A stretch of 64,000 nucleotides of DNA from Hirudinaria manillensis (lineage: Eukaryota; Annelida; Clitellata; Hirudinida; Hirudinidae): assembly GCA_034509925.1 (NCBI GenBank), contig CM067532.1, forward strand, positions 6,102,142-6,166,141. The letters are read 5' to 3'. This document shows, one piece after another, positions 1 through 13,931 of the stretch. Below the pieces are notes generated by a model. The model did not search any database and was not told the DNA's origin. It worked only from the letters and a program-made list of their open reading frames with translations. A program made the translations under genes and the position numbers. Each line of letters opens with the position of its first letter. Within the stretch, counting starts at the first letter, position 1.

Positions 1-3000
1 AGCTTTGACTTTCATCTAATAGATGGGAGTATAAGCCTCGTCTTTCAGAATGCCACCATTGCTTGCGAACCTGGTATTTATGAAACGGCAGAAAAAGTTG
101 TCGTCTTAGTAACAACAACGACAGGGATTTATAGATTTCAGTTCCCACATCCAAGAACTCTCAATGAGGTTCCCATTCAAACTTTGAGTTGCCTAAAACA
201 AGTGATTATGAGATTAGGCCTTTACATAATTTAAAAACTAAATTTAATTAAACAGGGAAAATCAATGTTGACCTCCAATTCACCCCTGCCATCAATATTT
301 ATGGATGTGTCATCGTCAAGCATTTTGGGATCTGCCAACTATTACATGTTTCCAAGCACCCAGTGCATGGCACAATTCACATGTGCTTCAAGCTGTCACC
401 TGAACGATAATTCCAGTCTTTATTCCTTCTCAAATCAAAACGGGAACGTAGTCCTCTTCAATATGGCTCCTCCCCTGTTGTTCAGTAATAATTTTAAATC
501 CATCATAGTTTTAATTCAATTGTTTTGTCTGATTTTGCAATTTATTTTGTTAAAAATATGGACTCATTATAGATGTCAAAATTCCATTCAGATACTAATG
601 TTTCTATACACGAAGTTAAGCAAAGTGGAGTTGTTTCAAGATTTCTGGGAGGAATAGTGACATCTGTTGTTGGGTTTGTTATTTAATGCAAATTAATTTC
701 ATAAAAACCAAGAAAAGGTCTGAAAATATGAAAACATATGAATCCAGGAACTCGGTAGAAGGTGGACAAGCCTGTTCTGATATGTGCATCCTACAAGATG
801 CCACTGATGAGCCTTTGGTCTGTGCTGTCACATGGGATTTCAGATTAAAGATTTGGTCTGCTGATGTTGGTATCTTTATGTACTTTTTAGGATTGGTTGC
901 CTTGTGAAAGCAGTATTTATTAAGTTATTGATTAAATATCAAGTTAGCTAACGAGAGAAAATTAAATTTTATATAATGGCTGTTTTGTTTAATGTTCCCA
1001 GACCTACGAATTGATGTTGAGTGAAGATCTGTTCACACAAGCTTCTTCATACATTGATAGAAACAAAGTGATTAGTGCTGGTAGGTGGCCCAACAAATAC
1101 AACAATTCTTTGTGATGTGATGTTTGCAATTACGAGTCTTGAAATCAATTTCTTTTGCAAATCTCAAGGCTCCAAAAACATGATAAGAAAATATGTTGGT
1201 CAAGCGAGCGATGGAGAACAGCTAATTTTAATCGGTGTATTTCTCAACATTCCAAACAATATCCAGGTTAGAACGAAGATTGCAATGTTTCATTTCATTT
1301 TCTTTCTTTCGTTCTTTGACAGCACTTTAAACTTTAAATACTGTTTGCTGTTTCAGTTTCATGTCTTCCAAATTTCCAGTTCTGGATCTTCTCTTGCTCT
1401 GCAGCCAGTCACAGTCTTTTATGATGCTCAGGTCCTTATTATTAAATAAATTATTGCAGATGTTACTGTTGGAAATAATATTCAGTTGTATAGAAATACT
1501 CCTAGTATATTAAAATATTAAATATTAAATGACATCATAATGTTGTAGGAGGAATTGATTGACTTCATAATTGATTCTGAGATGTTTTGGACAGTCTGGG
1601 CAACACAAAATTCAGACTATTTCGTCAAATTTGAGTACCTCACCAAGTAAGAGACATTAACGATCATTGTTGTTAAACACTCCTGCATATTTCCTGATAT
1701 TAAAATAAACACCTATTAAAATATCTGTGGAATATGGAATTATATTCAAATATTTCCATTTATTTCATATTATTAACAATTTTCAAATATAAAGTGATTT
1801 GGAAGGCCCCTTTAACAAACATGTTGCATGAATCTATTCAGTTCTATATATTATTAATTATTATTAATTTAAATAGTAAAGATTTGAATAGTGAAGATCT
1901 CCAACCCATGGTAATTCACTTTTTTCCCAATCAGCAAATCCATCGACTCAACGTGGACAGAAGTGATGATGAGTACAAAAATCGACGAGGAACTTGATGT
2001 TTCCCCTTCCACTGATCCCAGGCAGTTCTACTTGGATAACATTTTTTATCCTGACAGATTCAGCAAGGATGCCATTATCAGAGCATTATCTGTGAGACCA
2101 TAGTTGCTATTAACAATAGTATAGTTGTAACCCTGGCCCTAACTAATTAAAAAATAACTAATTAAATTCCAATTAATTAATTAATTCTAATAAGTTAATA
2201 TGACACTTTCTTTTCAGTCTTATACCAACCAATCTGCAAGTTTTGTGAAGAGACTTCAGTCGATCACAAGGAAAGAACTGAAGGTCGAGATTTGCATGGC
2301 TGTCGAAGAGCAGGTATTAATGAAATTTAATTACAGATTATTAATAATTATCTGTTTATTTTTTAACTCTTTATTTCTATTTGCTTTGCAGATACGACTT
2401 GCAGCTGCCGACGTCGACTGTGACGTACAGGAATCCGAGTATCTTGAATTGCAGATGCAACAATGGAGTACTCTTTATTCATATTGCCATCGAAATGAAG
2501 AAGTAAATGCTCAACAATATCATACCATTGTTACTAAAATGGGCTTAATTAAATATATACAACGTCCCTGAAGCTCACTTGCATGGCACTATATAAATGA
2601 CATATTATTATTATTATTATTATTATTATATCATTAAAAAGTAAAGTATAATTAAAAATAATAATAGATCAAAACATTAGAAGCATAGCATTAATTCAGA
2701 ATTATCAGTTTATTATTATTATAGTTATTAACAATTAATCTTATTTTTCCCAGCAAAATAGGAAGATCATGGGCATCGTGAGGGATGCATCGTCTGGTCT
2801 CGTGACCCTCGTTAGAGAGAAATGTTTCAGCAACTTGAAGCCATTAAACGTTCTTGATCAATATTATTTGGATGTCATTCCACCTCCGCTTAAGAGATAT
2901 CAGGAATTCTATCCTAGCATTCACTTTGGTAAGAGATTCACAATGCAATCATAAATATCAAAATCTGTTTTGATATTATATATCAAAATATATATAAAGA

Positions 3001-6000
3001 AATATTATATATCAACATTTGATATATATATAAAAACAATTTATATATATATATATATAAAAATTTCGATATTATATGGGGAATTAGATTGGGGAATTTT
3101 GAATGCTTTCAGATGAGGTCACACACAGGAGAATGGGCAAGTTGCTGAAATGCCTCAGGCTCATGAATTGCCCATCGGGTGAAGAAATGTGGGAAGAGAA
3201 CTTTGGAACGTCATCATTCAATCCTCTTGCTCTAGCTCAGAGACATGCCCACCAACTAATGGTGATGCCAGAGTATGAACACTTGCAGTTTCTCTTTTTA
3301 ATAATTGACATTTGCTATTTAAATTGTATGGTAACCATGACATAATAACAACATATGTTTGTTCTTCCAGAAGGGATTTTGATAACAGCATCAAACAGCT
3401 TGGAGGCTGCCACTTGAGCATCACAAAATTTGTGATGGAACTTTTAGACAGCTCCATGGATAGACTGAACTACTACGAGGACATGCATATGGATGAAGAC
3501 GAGGGAGACGAAGAAATCCTGAAGAAATTGTTTTCAAGTGCCGAGGGTCTGAAGGTGCTCGTTGAAACTGTGAGGCAGTCGAACGAGACGAGGTACCAGT
3601 TGGCAAAAGGTCTCTTGGTGCTTGCCATTTACCTGCGAAATTGCACAGATAAGGTGGGATCAAATACTTTAATCATATATTAATTATTAGCTTGTTGTTT
3701 CTTTCATTGACTCCTTCATCCATCCATCTATTCACTACCTAGCACTCGTCAAGCAACTAAGATTCTTTGTTACACCCACCTCGGTCATTCCGGGTGTCCC
3801 CCTAGTTTTCCTTTGTTGTTTTGTTACTAATTTCAATTCTGTCATGACAAACAGTTGACGGGCAGTCAAATCGTAGAAGTCGAGCAGCTGATAAATCACC
3901 TATGTCAGCTCGTTGGATCTCTTCACGCCATTCTTTGGTGTGCATCCACCACGGTTCTTGCTACTGACCTCAGCTGCGTGTAAGTCTTGATTAACTGCTC
4001 TATTTTTCTTTTTTTAGCTCCAGTTGTGTAGACATAATATGTAGCACAGACTACTAGTTTATATGCGTTTGTCTCCTGTTTTGAATTTGCAAAAACATGA
4101 TTTTCAGAGATAAAACTAAAAAGTCACTGGAACTTTTGAATCAATTCAAGCACGACTCCAATTTCAACCTCCTGGAAAGCGGTTGGTCATTCTTTTAGAA
4201 AACCTGCTATTGACAATTTGACTTGAAATGATGGTCCTTGCAGAAGAAAACTCAATGACACTTTTGGAATTGTTCCTTCTGGCTCAAGGAAGAGAGGAAG
4301 TGTTCAGTAAATTCTCAAGTTTCTTGAAGACCCACTGCAACCTTAAAGTTTGGATAAACGTATTGCCCTGCATAGCCGATCTGGTTTCCATGTGCTTGTA
4401 AGAGTTCCCACTATTTATAGAATTTATAGAATATTATTTTTAACTCTGTTACAAGGTGTGAATAATTGTTTAATGACTTCATTTGTTACAAAGGAGACCA
4501 GATCTTTCTGGATTTACATTTCCTCTGACTCTGTTCAACTGCTGTCAACACCTCCATCTTCAGCACTACACGCAAATGGTTCAAATTTTCTACAAACAAG
4601 ACATCGGGACGTTAAATCTCTTCCTTGGACTCTCATACTTGGTAACTAAGTGAGTTAACTGCTTCTTAATTTTTTGCATCACATTCTATTTTAGGATTCT
4701 GTTGCACAGAAAAAATCATTAGAAAGCCAATTGATATTACAATTGGTAATATTAACATACAAAAACTTTTGGACCAAATGCTGAGCTCTGCAAGCAAAGT
4801 ACAAAAAAATCCACAAAAATAAATTTGTTCCACAATATATATAGAATATATTTGTTGCTTTTGTGAATATCTGATGAAATTCTAATGAGATAAATTTGTG
4901 GATTTTGATGTTTCTTAAATTAAAACTTTGATAATTTGATTTCCAGTGAAGCCAAGAAAGCTCTACATTGCTTTAAGGAAGTGAGACAATATATAGGAGC
5001 TGAAGAATATCTCATGCAGTTGGTTGGAGATGCAGATCCACTTTATATGGAGACAATCTATTCTATGAAGGTTTCCTTTCCTATTCAATGCTGCATTGAT
5101 GCCTGATATCCATGCATTCATTTTTAGTGTTTTATTCTAAAACTTTTACTTAACTTAATAATTTCAGATCATGAGCTTGTTTGAGGAATTTCAATACCCT
5201 ACACTGCTCATTGACATTGCAAAGTTCACCATAGAGCTGAGCGACAATGATGATCCTAACTTGGTTTGTTTAATTAGAAAATGCTTTATCATGAGCAATC
5301 AATGAGACATTATTTCACACACACAGGCAACAATCTGGATGAAAATATTTAAAAGTGAACTGGAACTTTGCCATTACGAAAATGCCTATGATGCCCTCTT
5401 CAGGAATCCCGACCTGAGCAGGTCTTTGATACTTGTCTTTGATCAATCTAGGTTTTATTAACAATGTTGTTAATTGTCAATTACATTCAAGCTGTTTTAC
5501 TGCAGACAAAAGGATTGTTTGAGACAATTCCTTGCTATTTTATGTGAGAAAAAGGAGTATAAGACCCTTGTCTCGCTAAGATACAGATCAAGAGGAACTC
5601 TTATCGAGAATGAAGTATGTCATGAATTTGTCATGATTAATTAATTTATTTATTCACTATATTTTTTTGAGTTATTATTTATTTAGTAGCTCTTCTTACT
5701 TGTTATAAACCATTGGAATCGATTGAGAACAGTGAATAACATTTTGTGTGTCTTAGGCCTCAGCTATTCTTGAATCTCGAGCAAGGTCAAGTGATGTAAC
5801 AAGGAGCAATTATTACGATCTCTTGTATGCCTTCTTTGTGCAAAGGAAAAATTTCAGATGTGGTTGGTGATTGACACTAATGATGCTATTGATTGGGATC
5901 TAATTGTATTAGATTGAATTTTTTTCTTTGGTATTTTAGCTGCCAGTGTGATGTACGAATGTGCCATGAGGTGGGGACAGGAAGTGTCAGGGCTGGATGG

Positions 6001-7576
6001 ATTGGAAAAGATGGTGGATTATCTCACCATTTGTCACAACTGCCTCCTTCTCCTTGATCAGAGGTTTAATGATTGGTTCTAGTTTAGTTGTAATGACTAA
6101 AATTAATTTTTTTAATTTAATTTATTCTGAAGGAATGCTTGGATTGTGAAACCACCGGCATCAAATGCAGACAGCAGAGGATCCACTGGTTCGGCTAAAC
6201 ATTCGCCAGAGGGAATTGAGGTAGCAACAACTGGTGCACAAACAAAACATAAAAGAAAGTTTTAATAATTTTGATTTTGTAATTGCAGTTTAGAAGCAAG
6301 TCAAAAAGCTACAAGAATGTCGTGGTTTTAAATGCAAAGGATGTCGAGAAAGAGTTAATGCTCATGTCCTCGCTGCTTGCCGTTCACGAATCTTACGACG
6401 AAAAATCTGGGAAGATGATTCCCGTCAGAGCTGTTGCCATGAAGACCGGAGAAGTTGTCAGGCTTTTGTGCAATTCTGGTCTCTATGATCGAGCTTTTCA
6501 ATTGTCCTCAGTTTTTGGGCTTTCGCTCGTTCCTGTCTTTGAATCATTGGTCCTCAGGTAATCTGGAAACTATGTAATAATAGTATGTGACAGTCATTTT
6601 TTACTAATAAGAAATGATGCTTCAGGTGCATAGGGACAACCACAAAAACATCAACATCTGATCAGATCTTCCTGGGATTGGACAACAAGTGTCAGATGGA
6701 TTGGCTCAGTCACAATGAGGATGCAATGTGCCTATCAAGTAAAAAATACAAGTAATTACTTTATTTCTGTTTCCTATCTTGTTTCTGTTGCTTCTTTTGA
6801 TACCTGCTCCTTTAAAAACATGAGCTGAGGTCTTTAAATAAACATATTCACAACAGAACATCGAGTGATAGGGCATGGAGAATTCTTCAGACAAATTTGG
6901 AAAAGTTTGAGACTCCGTCCTCCACGAGAGGCTACAGATGTTGTGCCCTAAAAATGTTTTACAGCAACTTCCCTCTTCCCAGTTGGTTCACAGCAGCTTA
7001 CAAGGTGACACTTGATTGCAGATAAATACTGATTCAAGTTACTAAATTTTATGATTATTGGTTTAAGAAATTTAATGCAGCCGAGCTGATGATGTTGTAT
7101 TCCGAGTACGGCCACCTCCAAGAGGCTTCTGATCTTGCTCTGCAATATGTTGAAGCAGTTGCTGGAAAGGGAAAAGATTACTTCAACCTCAAAGTAATCA
7201 CAACTTATTATTTAATTTATTTATTTATTTGTTTGTTAATAATTGTCAATCAACTGATGAAAGTATTGACAAAGAGTTTTTACATAATTGAATTGTTTAT
7301 TTGTTTTAGGATTATCTTCATGCTGGATGTGCAGCAGTTTGGCTTCCCTATAAAGTCATAGACAATATTTTACTAAGTTTTGATAATTTGGCGAATCCAA
7401 CACAAGCTCTCACAACGGTACACTTTTGCGGCGCATTGATGCATTGTAGTGTTTTTTTTTGTTAACATTCATTTCATCTGAAATTTCAGACCATTTCTTC
7501 ATTGAGAGAGGCTCTTAAAAAGCACTTCAAACTTGTGGAACACTCCAGCAAGGCTGTTCTCTATTCTGCCAATTAA
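1..7576 (+). CDS. NUP160: Nucleoporin Nup160, 3' part of gene (5' end outside window)
   Basis: This is a structural subunit of the Y-shaped Nup107-160 scaffold complex of the nuclear pore. The window opens inside the N-terminal beta-propeller: bases 1-201 are open in frame 1 and a donor follows. More than 20 short exons continue to the stop at 7574-7576. Recognisable blocks in order are DPRQFYLDNIFYPDRFSKDA (about 2020-2080), the helical segment around 3110-3280, an ESRAR...NYYDLLYAF block (5765-5835) and the C-terminal AAELMMLYSEYGHLQEASDL (7081-7140). All follow vertebrate NUP160 order. An acidic loop (DEDEGDEE, about 3495-3515) lies in the helical region. Exon joins I checked keep frame, for example 1-201 to 256-484. 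The gene is convergent with the SLC5 gene, with stop codons 332 bp apart. Family assignment is firm; a few small exons between 484 and 1260 are less certain. Confidence 0.9.
2571..2632 (+). mobile_element. L2/CR1-like LINE (or SINE) 3' tail in a NUP160 intron
   Basis: A short GGCACTATATAAATGACAT segment runs straight into a (TTA)n run at about 2602-2629. A GC-box-like 'GGCACTATATAAATG' followed by an ATT/TTA microsatellite is the usual 3' end of L2-type non-LTR elements and of SINEs that borrow their tail. No coding part is visible upstream, so this is at most a 5'-truncated copy. It lies wholly within an intron, after the donor near 2500. Confidence 0.5.
2970..3062. repeat. AT-rich tract with (TA)n runs in a NUP160 intron
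   Basis: The intron between the exons ending near 2929 and starting near 3113 consists largely of ATATAT runs and short direct repeats of the TTGATATTATATATCAA type. It is low-complexity sequence and nothing else is visible in it. Confidence 0.8.
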
Positions 7577-7908
7577 TCTGATCCAAAACTTCTCAAGTTT
7601 ACACTCAAATTAAATTACATTAAATTTTGTTAGTTTTTAAAGTTGGGAATTTTCAAGATTGCATTTGGTAGATTAAGCTTGGGAAGGGCTTTGTATAGCT
7701 GCTTGTTTGGTATAATCCAAACTTGTGTTAGTTTAGGAGTGGAGCAGTACGTTACATGAGTATCATTCTATTTAGAATCTTTATGAGGTTTTATTGACAT
7801 GGAGGACACGAACATAGAAGATATCCTTGGTGAGAAGAGAAAACAATGTTGGTGCAAATTAAGTGTTGTGAAGTCAGAATTGTTCACAAAATTTTGGTGG
7901 AAGCCGGA
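7577..7908. other. Short convergent intergenic interval NUP160 / SLC5
   Basis: This 332 bp stretch must hold the 3' UTRs and poly(A) sites of both converging genes. It contains ATTAAA-like hexamers but no further gene that I can see. Confidence 0.7.
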
Positions 7909-10900
7909 TCAGCCAAAATAGCCGAGGACCACTATCGAAAAAATGGCCAGCAGTATGGCTCCGATGTTGCACGCCCAGAATGGAAGCTTATCTTCATAGA
8001 GGGACGTGTGTTCCTTTTCCAAAGCTGCCTTTTCTTCATCACTCAACTGGATTTCTTTTTCAATCCCGCATATCCAGAGTGCGGCTTTTTTCCACCAAGG
8101 AATTTTAGCCGCAAAAGGTTCTGCAAATTAACTGGTGTCAATGAAAAGTTATAAACGCAGCCAGGGAAATAAACACACCCTCGATTTCCAATCCCATTGA
8201 TGCCTCGCTTGAAGCCGTCGTGACTTGGGAGTTTTGGGTTTCTTCAGAAGTTTCCTTGGCTTTCTTTTTGTTCTCTTCGTTTATATCTACTCTTTCTTCT
8301 GTGCTATGCCGATTCCAAAACAAAAGCCTAACGAGCTGAATTAATTATTAGATGTTTTAAAGTCAATTTTGAATGATTTTTTTTTAAATTATGGGACAGA
8401 GGCGGATCTAGATTGCTTTGGCGGGTGGATAAAACTTTTAGGAGAACAATTATTTGACATGAGAAGGCAGATCTGGAGAATTTAAAAATTAAATCTGCTT
8501 TCCCATGGTAAAAAAAAATTGGGTTCTTTTTATATCTTGCCTCCCTTCCTAGATTACAACACTTTTAGTGAGTTTATGTGCTCTTTTCCCTAATATGCTG
8601 ATCACTAACATTTGATACTAACGTATTTGCTTTCAATTGGCTTCGTAAGGAGACTGACGATAATTACAACCAGTCCTGAAAAAACAAAGAGAATTATGCC
8701 AAAATGTAGGTAGTGTATGCTCTTTATGAGCATGTGTCGAGGATCTTCCTCGGAACTTCCGCATGGAATTTTCTTGTAGACGTTTTCCCAAATAAATCTC
8801 GTTAGTCCAACCACTAATCCTGCCATGAGTCCCCAAAATGCACCCTAAATTTATGAATTCTCTCGTAAATTGTAAAACAATTATTCATTCATTATTGAAA
8901 ATGTGAAATTCAGAAGCAGTTCAAAGTCATTTAAAGAATTAACCAACGTGCTCGTTGATTCTTCCCCACAAAACAGCCAAGACATAAACGGCACAGATCG
9001 GAGGGGCTAAGTAGCTGGTAACACTTTGTATGTAGTTGAAGAGTTCAGCAAAATTTTGAACTATGGGAATCCAGGCTATTGCGCACCCAACCATGACCAG
9101 CACGAAAACTCTATCAAGGTACGTTTTTGATGTTACTATGTTCAAGACTATCTGTAGTCAGAATTCTACCTTCCAACTATCATTAACTCTGTGTCCGTGC
9201 TTCGTTTACGAAATTTCACCCAAATATCCATGGTAAAAATTGTGCTACTGCTGTTAAAAACCGAAGATAGTGAGGACATGAGAGCTGACATCATCACAGC
9301 GAGCATCAATCCCCGAGCTCCTATTGGCATGAGGCGTAGAACTAGAATTGGGTAAGCCAAATTTGTACAACCGGATGCCGATCCACACAACTCAAAGCAT
9401 TTAGCTGGATCTGAGCATGCTACGATATCTGTTTCAAGAATGTTTAAATAAATATTTAAATAAATATAAAATTATGCACTTCATATGTTTCTTGGCCAAT
9501 CATTAATTTGCTGATTTGCACAATAGCTAGCTTTAATGCAACTTTTATGTTGACAGGGGTTTGCCTATTCGATCTTCTAAAAGTCAAATGGTTTTATATT
9601 AGTTGTATTTACTGAATGTTGGGAGTGTATAACTATTTGTGAAAGAATTCAACGCATATAGTATTCATTTTGTTCAGAAAACCTGGAAAAAGGATCCTGG
9701 AAATCATGCCAGGGAAAACAATGAGCCAAAGTGGTAGGAACTTAAGATAGCCCGCCATTAAACATCCAGCCTTTGCATGGCTGAAATTCTTCGAAGCCAA
9801 CGCTCTTTGGACGATGACCTAACATCGAAGCGATTTTCGAATTTTATTTAAATTTAGGCGTCCATCGCACAAAAAACTTGCCTGATCCGAGCACCAATAC
9901 CATACCGAGGAAATGAGTATTCCAAAGTATCCAGGCCAAGGAAGGACTTCGTCTGTTGCCGAACGGAATAAATGGAAGCTGTTCTTTGGCGGAAAAGCGC
10001 AGCTGGAGTTGGCCTCCAGTCCAAGAATTAAGTCTGGAGTTGGATCGGTGACGTTCCAGAGATCAGTCGATATCAAAAATTGTGCTTTCATTTGCTGATA
10101 ACCTCCGACCTTTATGAAGCCTTTTGGGAAAATTTATGTTAACAATTGACAACTTGATAAACATCTGAAAATCACTTAAAATTTATTATCGAGTAAGTTT
10201 AAAGTTGGGAGTTAAAACTTTCTTTATAAAAGTTAATTAAATTCAATCAATTTATTATCTGCACAAGGAACAAATAGTAAACAAAAACAGTAAAGACTCT
10301 ATGTTCTGTTGAATATCACTATTACAAAATGTGTAAGTGGTCATTGGATGACCCTTCATTTTGTTTAGAAAAATAAATAAAATATAAAAAAATAATATCA
10401 GAGAGTACATTCTCATCATCGTAAAATGCGGAAGTAAAGACTCACTGACAATCATGAGATAAACTGCGCCAACAATCATGATGATGGTTTGGATGAAGTC
10501 TGTCCACATCACAGCAGTTAGACCGCCTGGATTAAATTCAATTAACCATTATTATTATTATTTGTTTTTAATTTTGTTTTCAATTGATTAAAATGAATCA
10601 TTTTAAACATCATTGGTCATATTGATCATAAACAATTAACCAACCATTCATTGAAATAAGAATAACATGAAATGTAAAGGTTAGTTTAAGTCTCGATGTT
10701 GGTACCGGTTATGGTGAACAGAGCGGCTATGACGAGCAGAAGGAGAATGGCGAGGTAAATATTCCAACCCACAGCCTGGTTGATAAACAGAGCTCCAGCA
10801 TAGAGATCTGCCTGTTTCCAAAGTGTGTCAACATCAGTTTGCCATCACTAACATCATCGTCATCGCATACATAGCCATCATCTCTGAACATTTTACAGTT

Positions 10901-13900
10901 AATTTCGACACATTTGTTGCTTTCATGAATTTAAGCTACATCAAACAGTAATAGCTTATCACATTATTTATTTTTTATACAAAAAAATAAACTTAAGTTC
11001 AGTAAATGATTAAAATTAAAGACGGATTTGGAATACTTCGGCGGAGAGCACACCTTAAGAACTTAGAACGATGATTGAGGAGAGGCAGAAATACGTGTTA
11101 AGTATTAAATTTCAATATTAAATCTGTTTCTTTCCCTAGTCTCCAGGCATATAATTAATTTATTTGTTACGTAGAACGATATTTATCTCTAGATCTGCTA
11201 TGGATTACAACAAATAAACTCATTATCATCGGAGTAATTTTATTTTCAATCCCCTGAATACTTACTGCTATCTTGGTAAATATGGACAGGAGTAGAGCTA
11301 GAACTGCCAAATAAATTCTGATCCTTTGACCACCAAAGCGCTTGCAGATGTACTCAGGCATTGTGTAGACCTACAAGATATTCGGGATGATATATTTTAA
11401 ATCAAGTTTGATTTAAACAACAGTTAATGGATAAAATTAATTTTAAGTCAAAGTTATGCAAAATTATCAAAGTCTTAAAAATAACTCACTCCTGATGATA
11501 TGTACACTGGCAGAAAGATCCATCCCAAAACTATGAGAACCAACATAGCCTATAAAAATATTAATATCATTACTTTAACCCATTAAATGATTTTACAAGA
11601 AATGATGTAGATCGTCTAATATTAATAACTTATGATGTAGTTATAAGCAAATTAATTCATTATTTATGAGATTTTGCAATAGATTTTTTATGAGTTTTTT
11701 GAATAATTGGCTATCGTGTGATTTTCCCATCGACAATTGAACAAATGAAACATTTGCAGTAATGCAGCTTTATGAACGGAAACTAAATCGGAATAAAACT
11801 AAAACACACACTTTGCCTGTTTTTGACGAAATCGAGGTTTAAAAAATAAAACTAAGAAGAATTGAAAAGAAGCAAAATAAGCAGAAATATGTAGAAGTTT
11901 TAAGTTGGACTTTTAAATTTGAACTGAAAACTGGAGGACTCTGCCTTAAACATATCGATATCTTTAGAGCTACTTTAACGAAACATCACCAGCTGATACT
12001 CCTGGCAAAAAAAAAATCTCCAAAACGATTTTGCAATTTAAGAAATAAATTAAAATTTCTCACTTCGGGTCTTTAATAATTTAATAATTATAATTATATT
12101 TCTTTATCATTGGATTACTTTTTGTTCGTCACTAATATGGCAGACGATCTAGCCATTCTTTTAAATATTAAAAACTTTTCAGGTGAAACCGTCTCGCAAG
12201 GAATGAACGGTTCGGTTTTATTCCTAAACCACTTGCTGTCAAGTGGAGATGCTTAGTTGCATTCTTGCCAGCATTGCTAACGTCTTCTTTTAAACACCGT
12301 CATTTCTAAAATGAGTGCGATTCTTGTTTTGTTTCTAACCTGTCCTTTCGTTCCAGTTAAGATGACGTAAAAACAAAAAAACAGTGCTTGTCCTACAGAG
12401 AAACCTCAAATGATTTCTCAGGTGAAACCTCAAATAATTTGAGCAACTTGAAACTTATGGACAGACAGCCGGAGATTAAGGAAGGGAGTTTCGGCGTTTG
12501 CCCTGAACGCCAAATATCCTCGCTAAGCCACTGTGAAATGTTGCCTCTTGATTGTTAAAAATTGTTAAGGTGTATTTGTTGTTTTAACATTTCGATATTT
12601 TAAGTACTCAATTTGATTGTTTGCACTGCAATTCTTGACGTCTCAAGTGAAGAACCATTCGCACAAACTTACAAAAGAATGAAACATTTTCATTTCAAGA
12701 GGTTAAACTGGCGTCGATTCAAAAGATTAAAATGATCTCTCACTTTTTTATATATGTATAAATTTATGTATTTTTTTTTTTATGTAAAATGCATAAATTT
12801 GAAAGTATTTAATCTATTAATGATAATAATTTTAATTCAACTAATGTTTACTGAAATCAGGTTGTTACATAAAATGTTGATTATAGCTGCAACAAAGCTT
12901 CACGTTTGTTTGGGGATTTTAAGTGCGCGAATCCACCAGCAATTGCTTTAGTTTGACAACATTAATTATTTACATTGACATCATTATCATCATCGTCGTC
13001 GTCGTCGTCATCGTCATCGTCATCGTCATCAACAACAACAACATATGATATTAAGTTTCTGTTATTGTATATAAGTTGCCGATTCCAAATTTTACTACAA
13101 AATAAACATAAAATAAGCATCACTTTGCACACAGAGTATTTAAAATGTAAGTTACAAAATCAACGAATGAGTAATAGCCACGGTGTCTGGAGAAACACCT
13201 CTTATCACGAAATCTATTTTTGTAATAAACCTCTACGAATGAAAAGTAACTTTGATAGAAGGAGATTTGAATCCAGTTGCGGGAAAAGCCTATTTACGTA
13301 TTACGTAACAAAGGTTAACAAATAAGCAATGTAAACAGCCAACGTTGAACTCGAAGGATGCAAGAGCTATTCCAGTTGAAGCACCGGATCCAGCCAAGCC
13401 GATGAAGTGACCACTGCCGATGTTGCTAGAGAACAATGAAGCTCCAACCTGTATTTAATTGCAACGTTGAATGTAGTTTCGTGATCAATTTTAACCAATT
13501 AATGTTAACCAGTTTTGGGAATTGTCATTAACTGAGGCTGAGCAATAAAGCAATAATAACAACAAAAAAAACAAAATAATTGTAATTTTGGAAGTTTTTA
13601 TGCTAATTAAACGTGCATCTAAATTAGAATTCGGCGAATTTCTCTTAATTTTGCTATTTTGTTTACCAATCCATTGTTTTTATGAAAAAAAGGTGGAAAA
13701 ATTCAAGCCCTACAAATGAAAGTAATCTTGAAAAGCCGACTGCCAACGTTTGCATACAATGTGGACCAATAGTTTTCTGGAAAACATTATTTTTCAATCC
13801 ATTCGCAAAGTCTGGTGTAATCGACTCTCAAACAATTTGATTCCGACTTTATATTTTTCTCTGTAAAATAATTTTAGGTGAGGATGGAATCTGCCATATT

Positions 13901-13931
<31 letters not shown>

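Noticed and set aside
8619..8844. Exon 12 of SLC5 read in the alternative frame starting [10 protein letters not shown]
   Set aside because: This frame arises if exon 11 is ended at 8944; ending it at 8948 restores the family sequence INEHGAFWG, so the alternative frame is an artefact.
12975..13325. 116-codon open frame beginning with poly-serine
   Set aside because: It is the translation of a trinucleotide microsatellite plus AT-rich intron sequence inside SLC5, with no homology seen.
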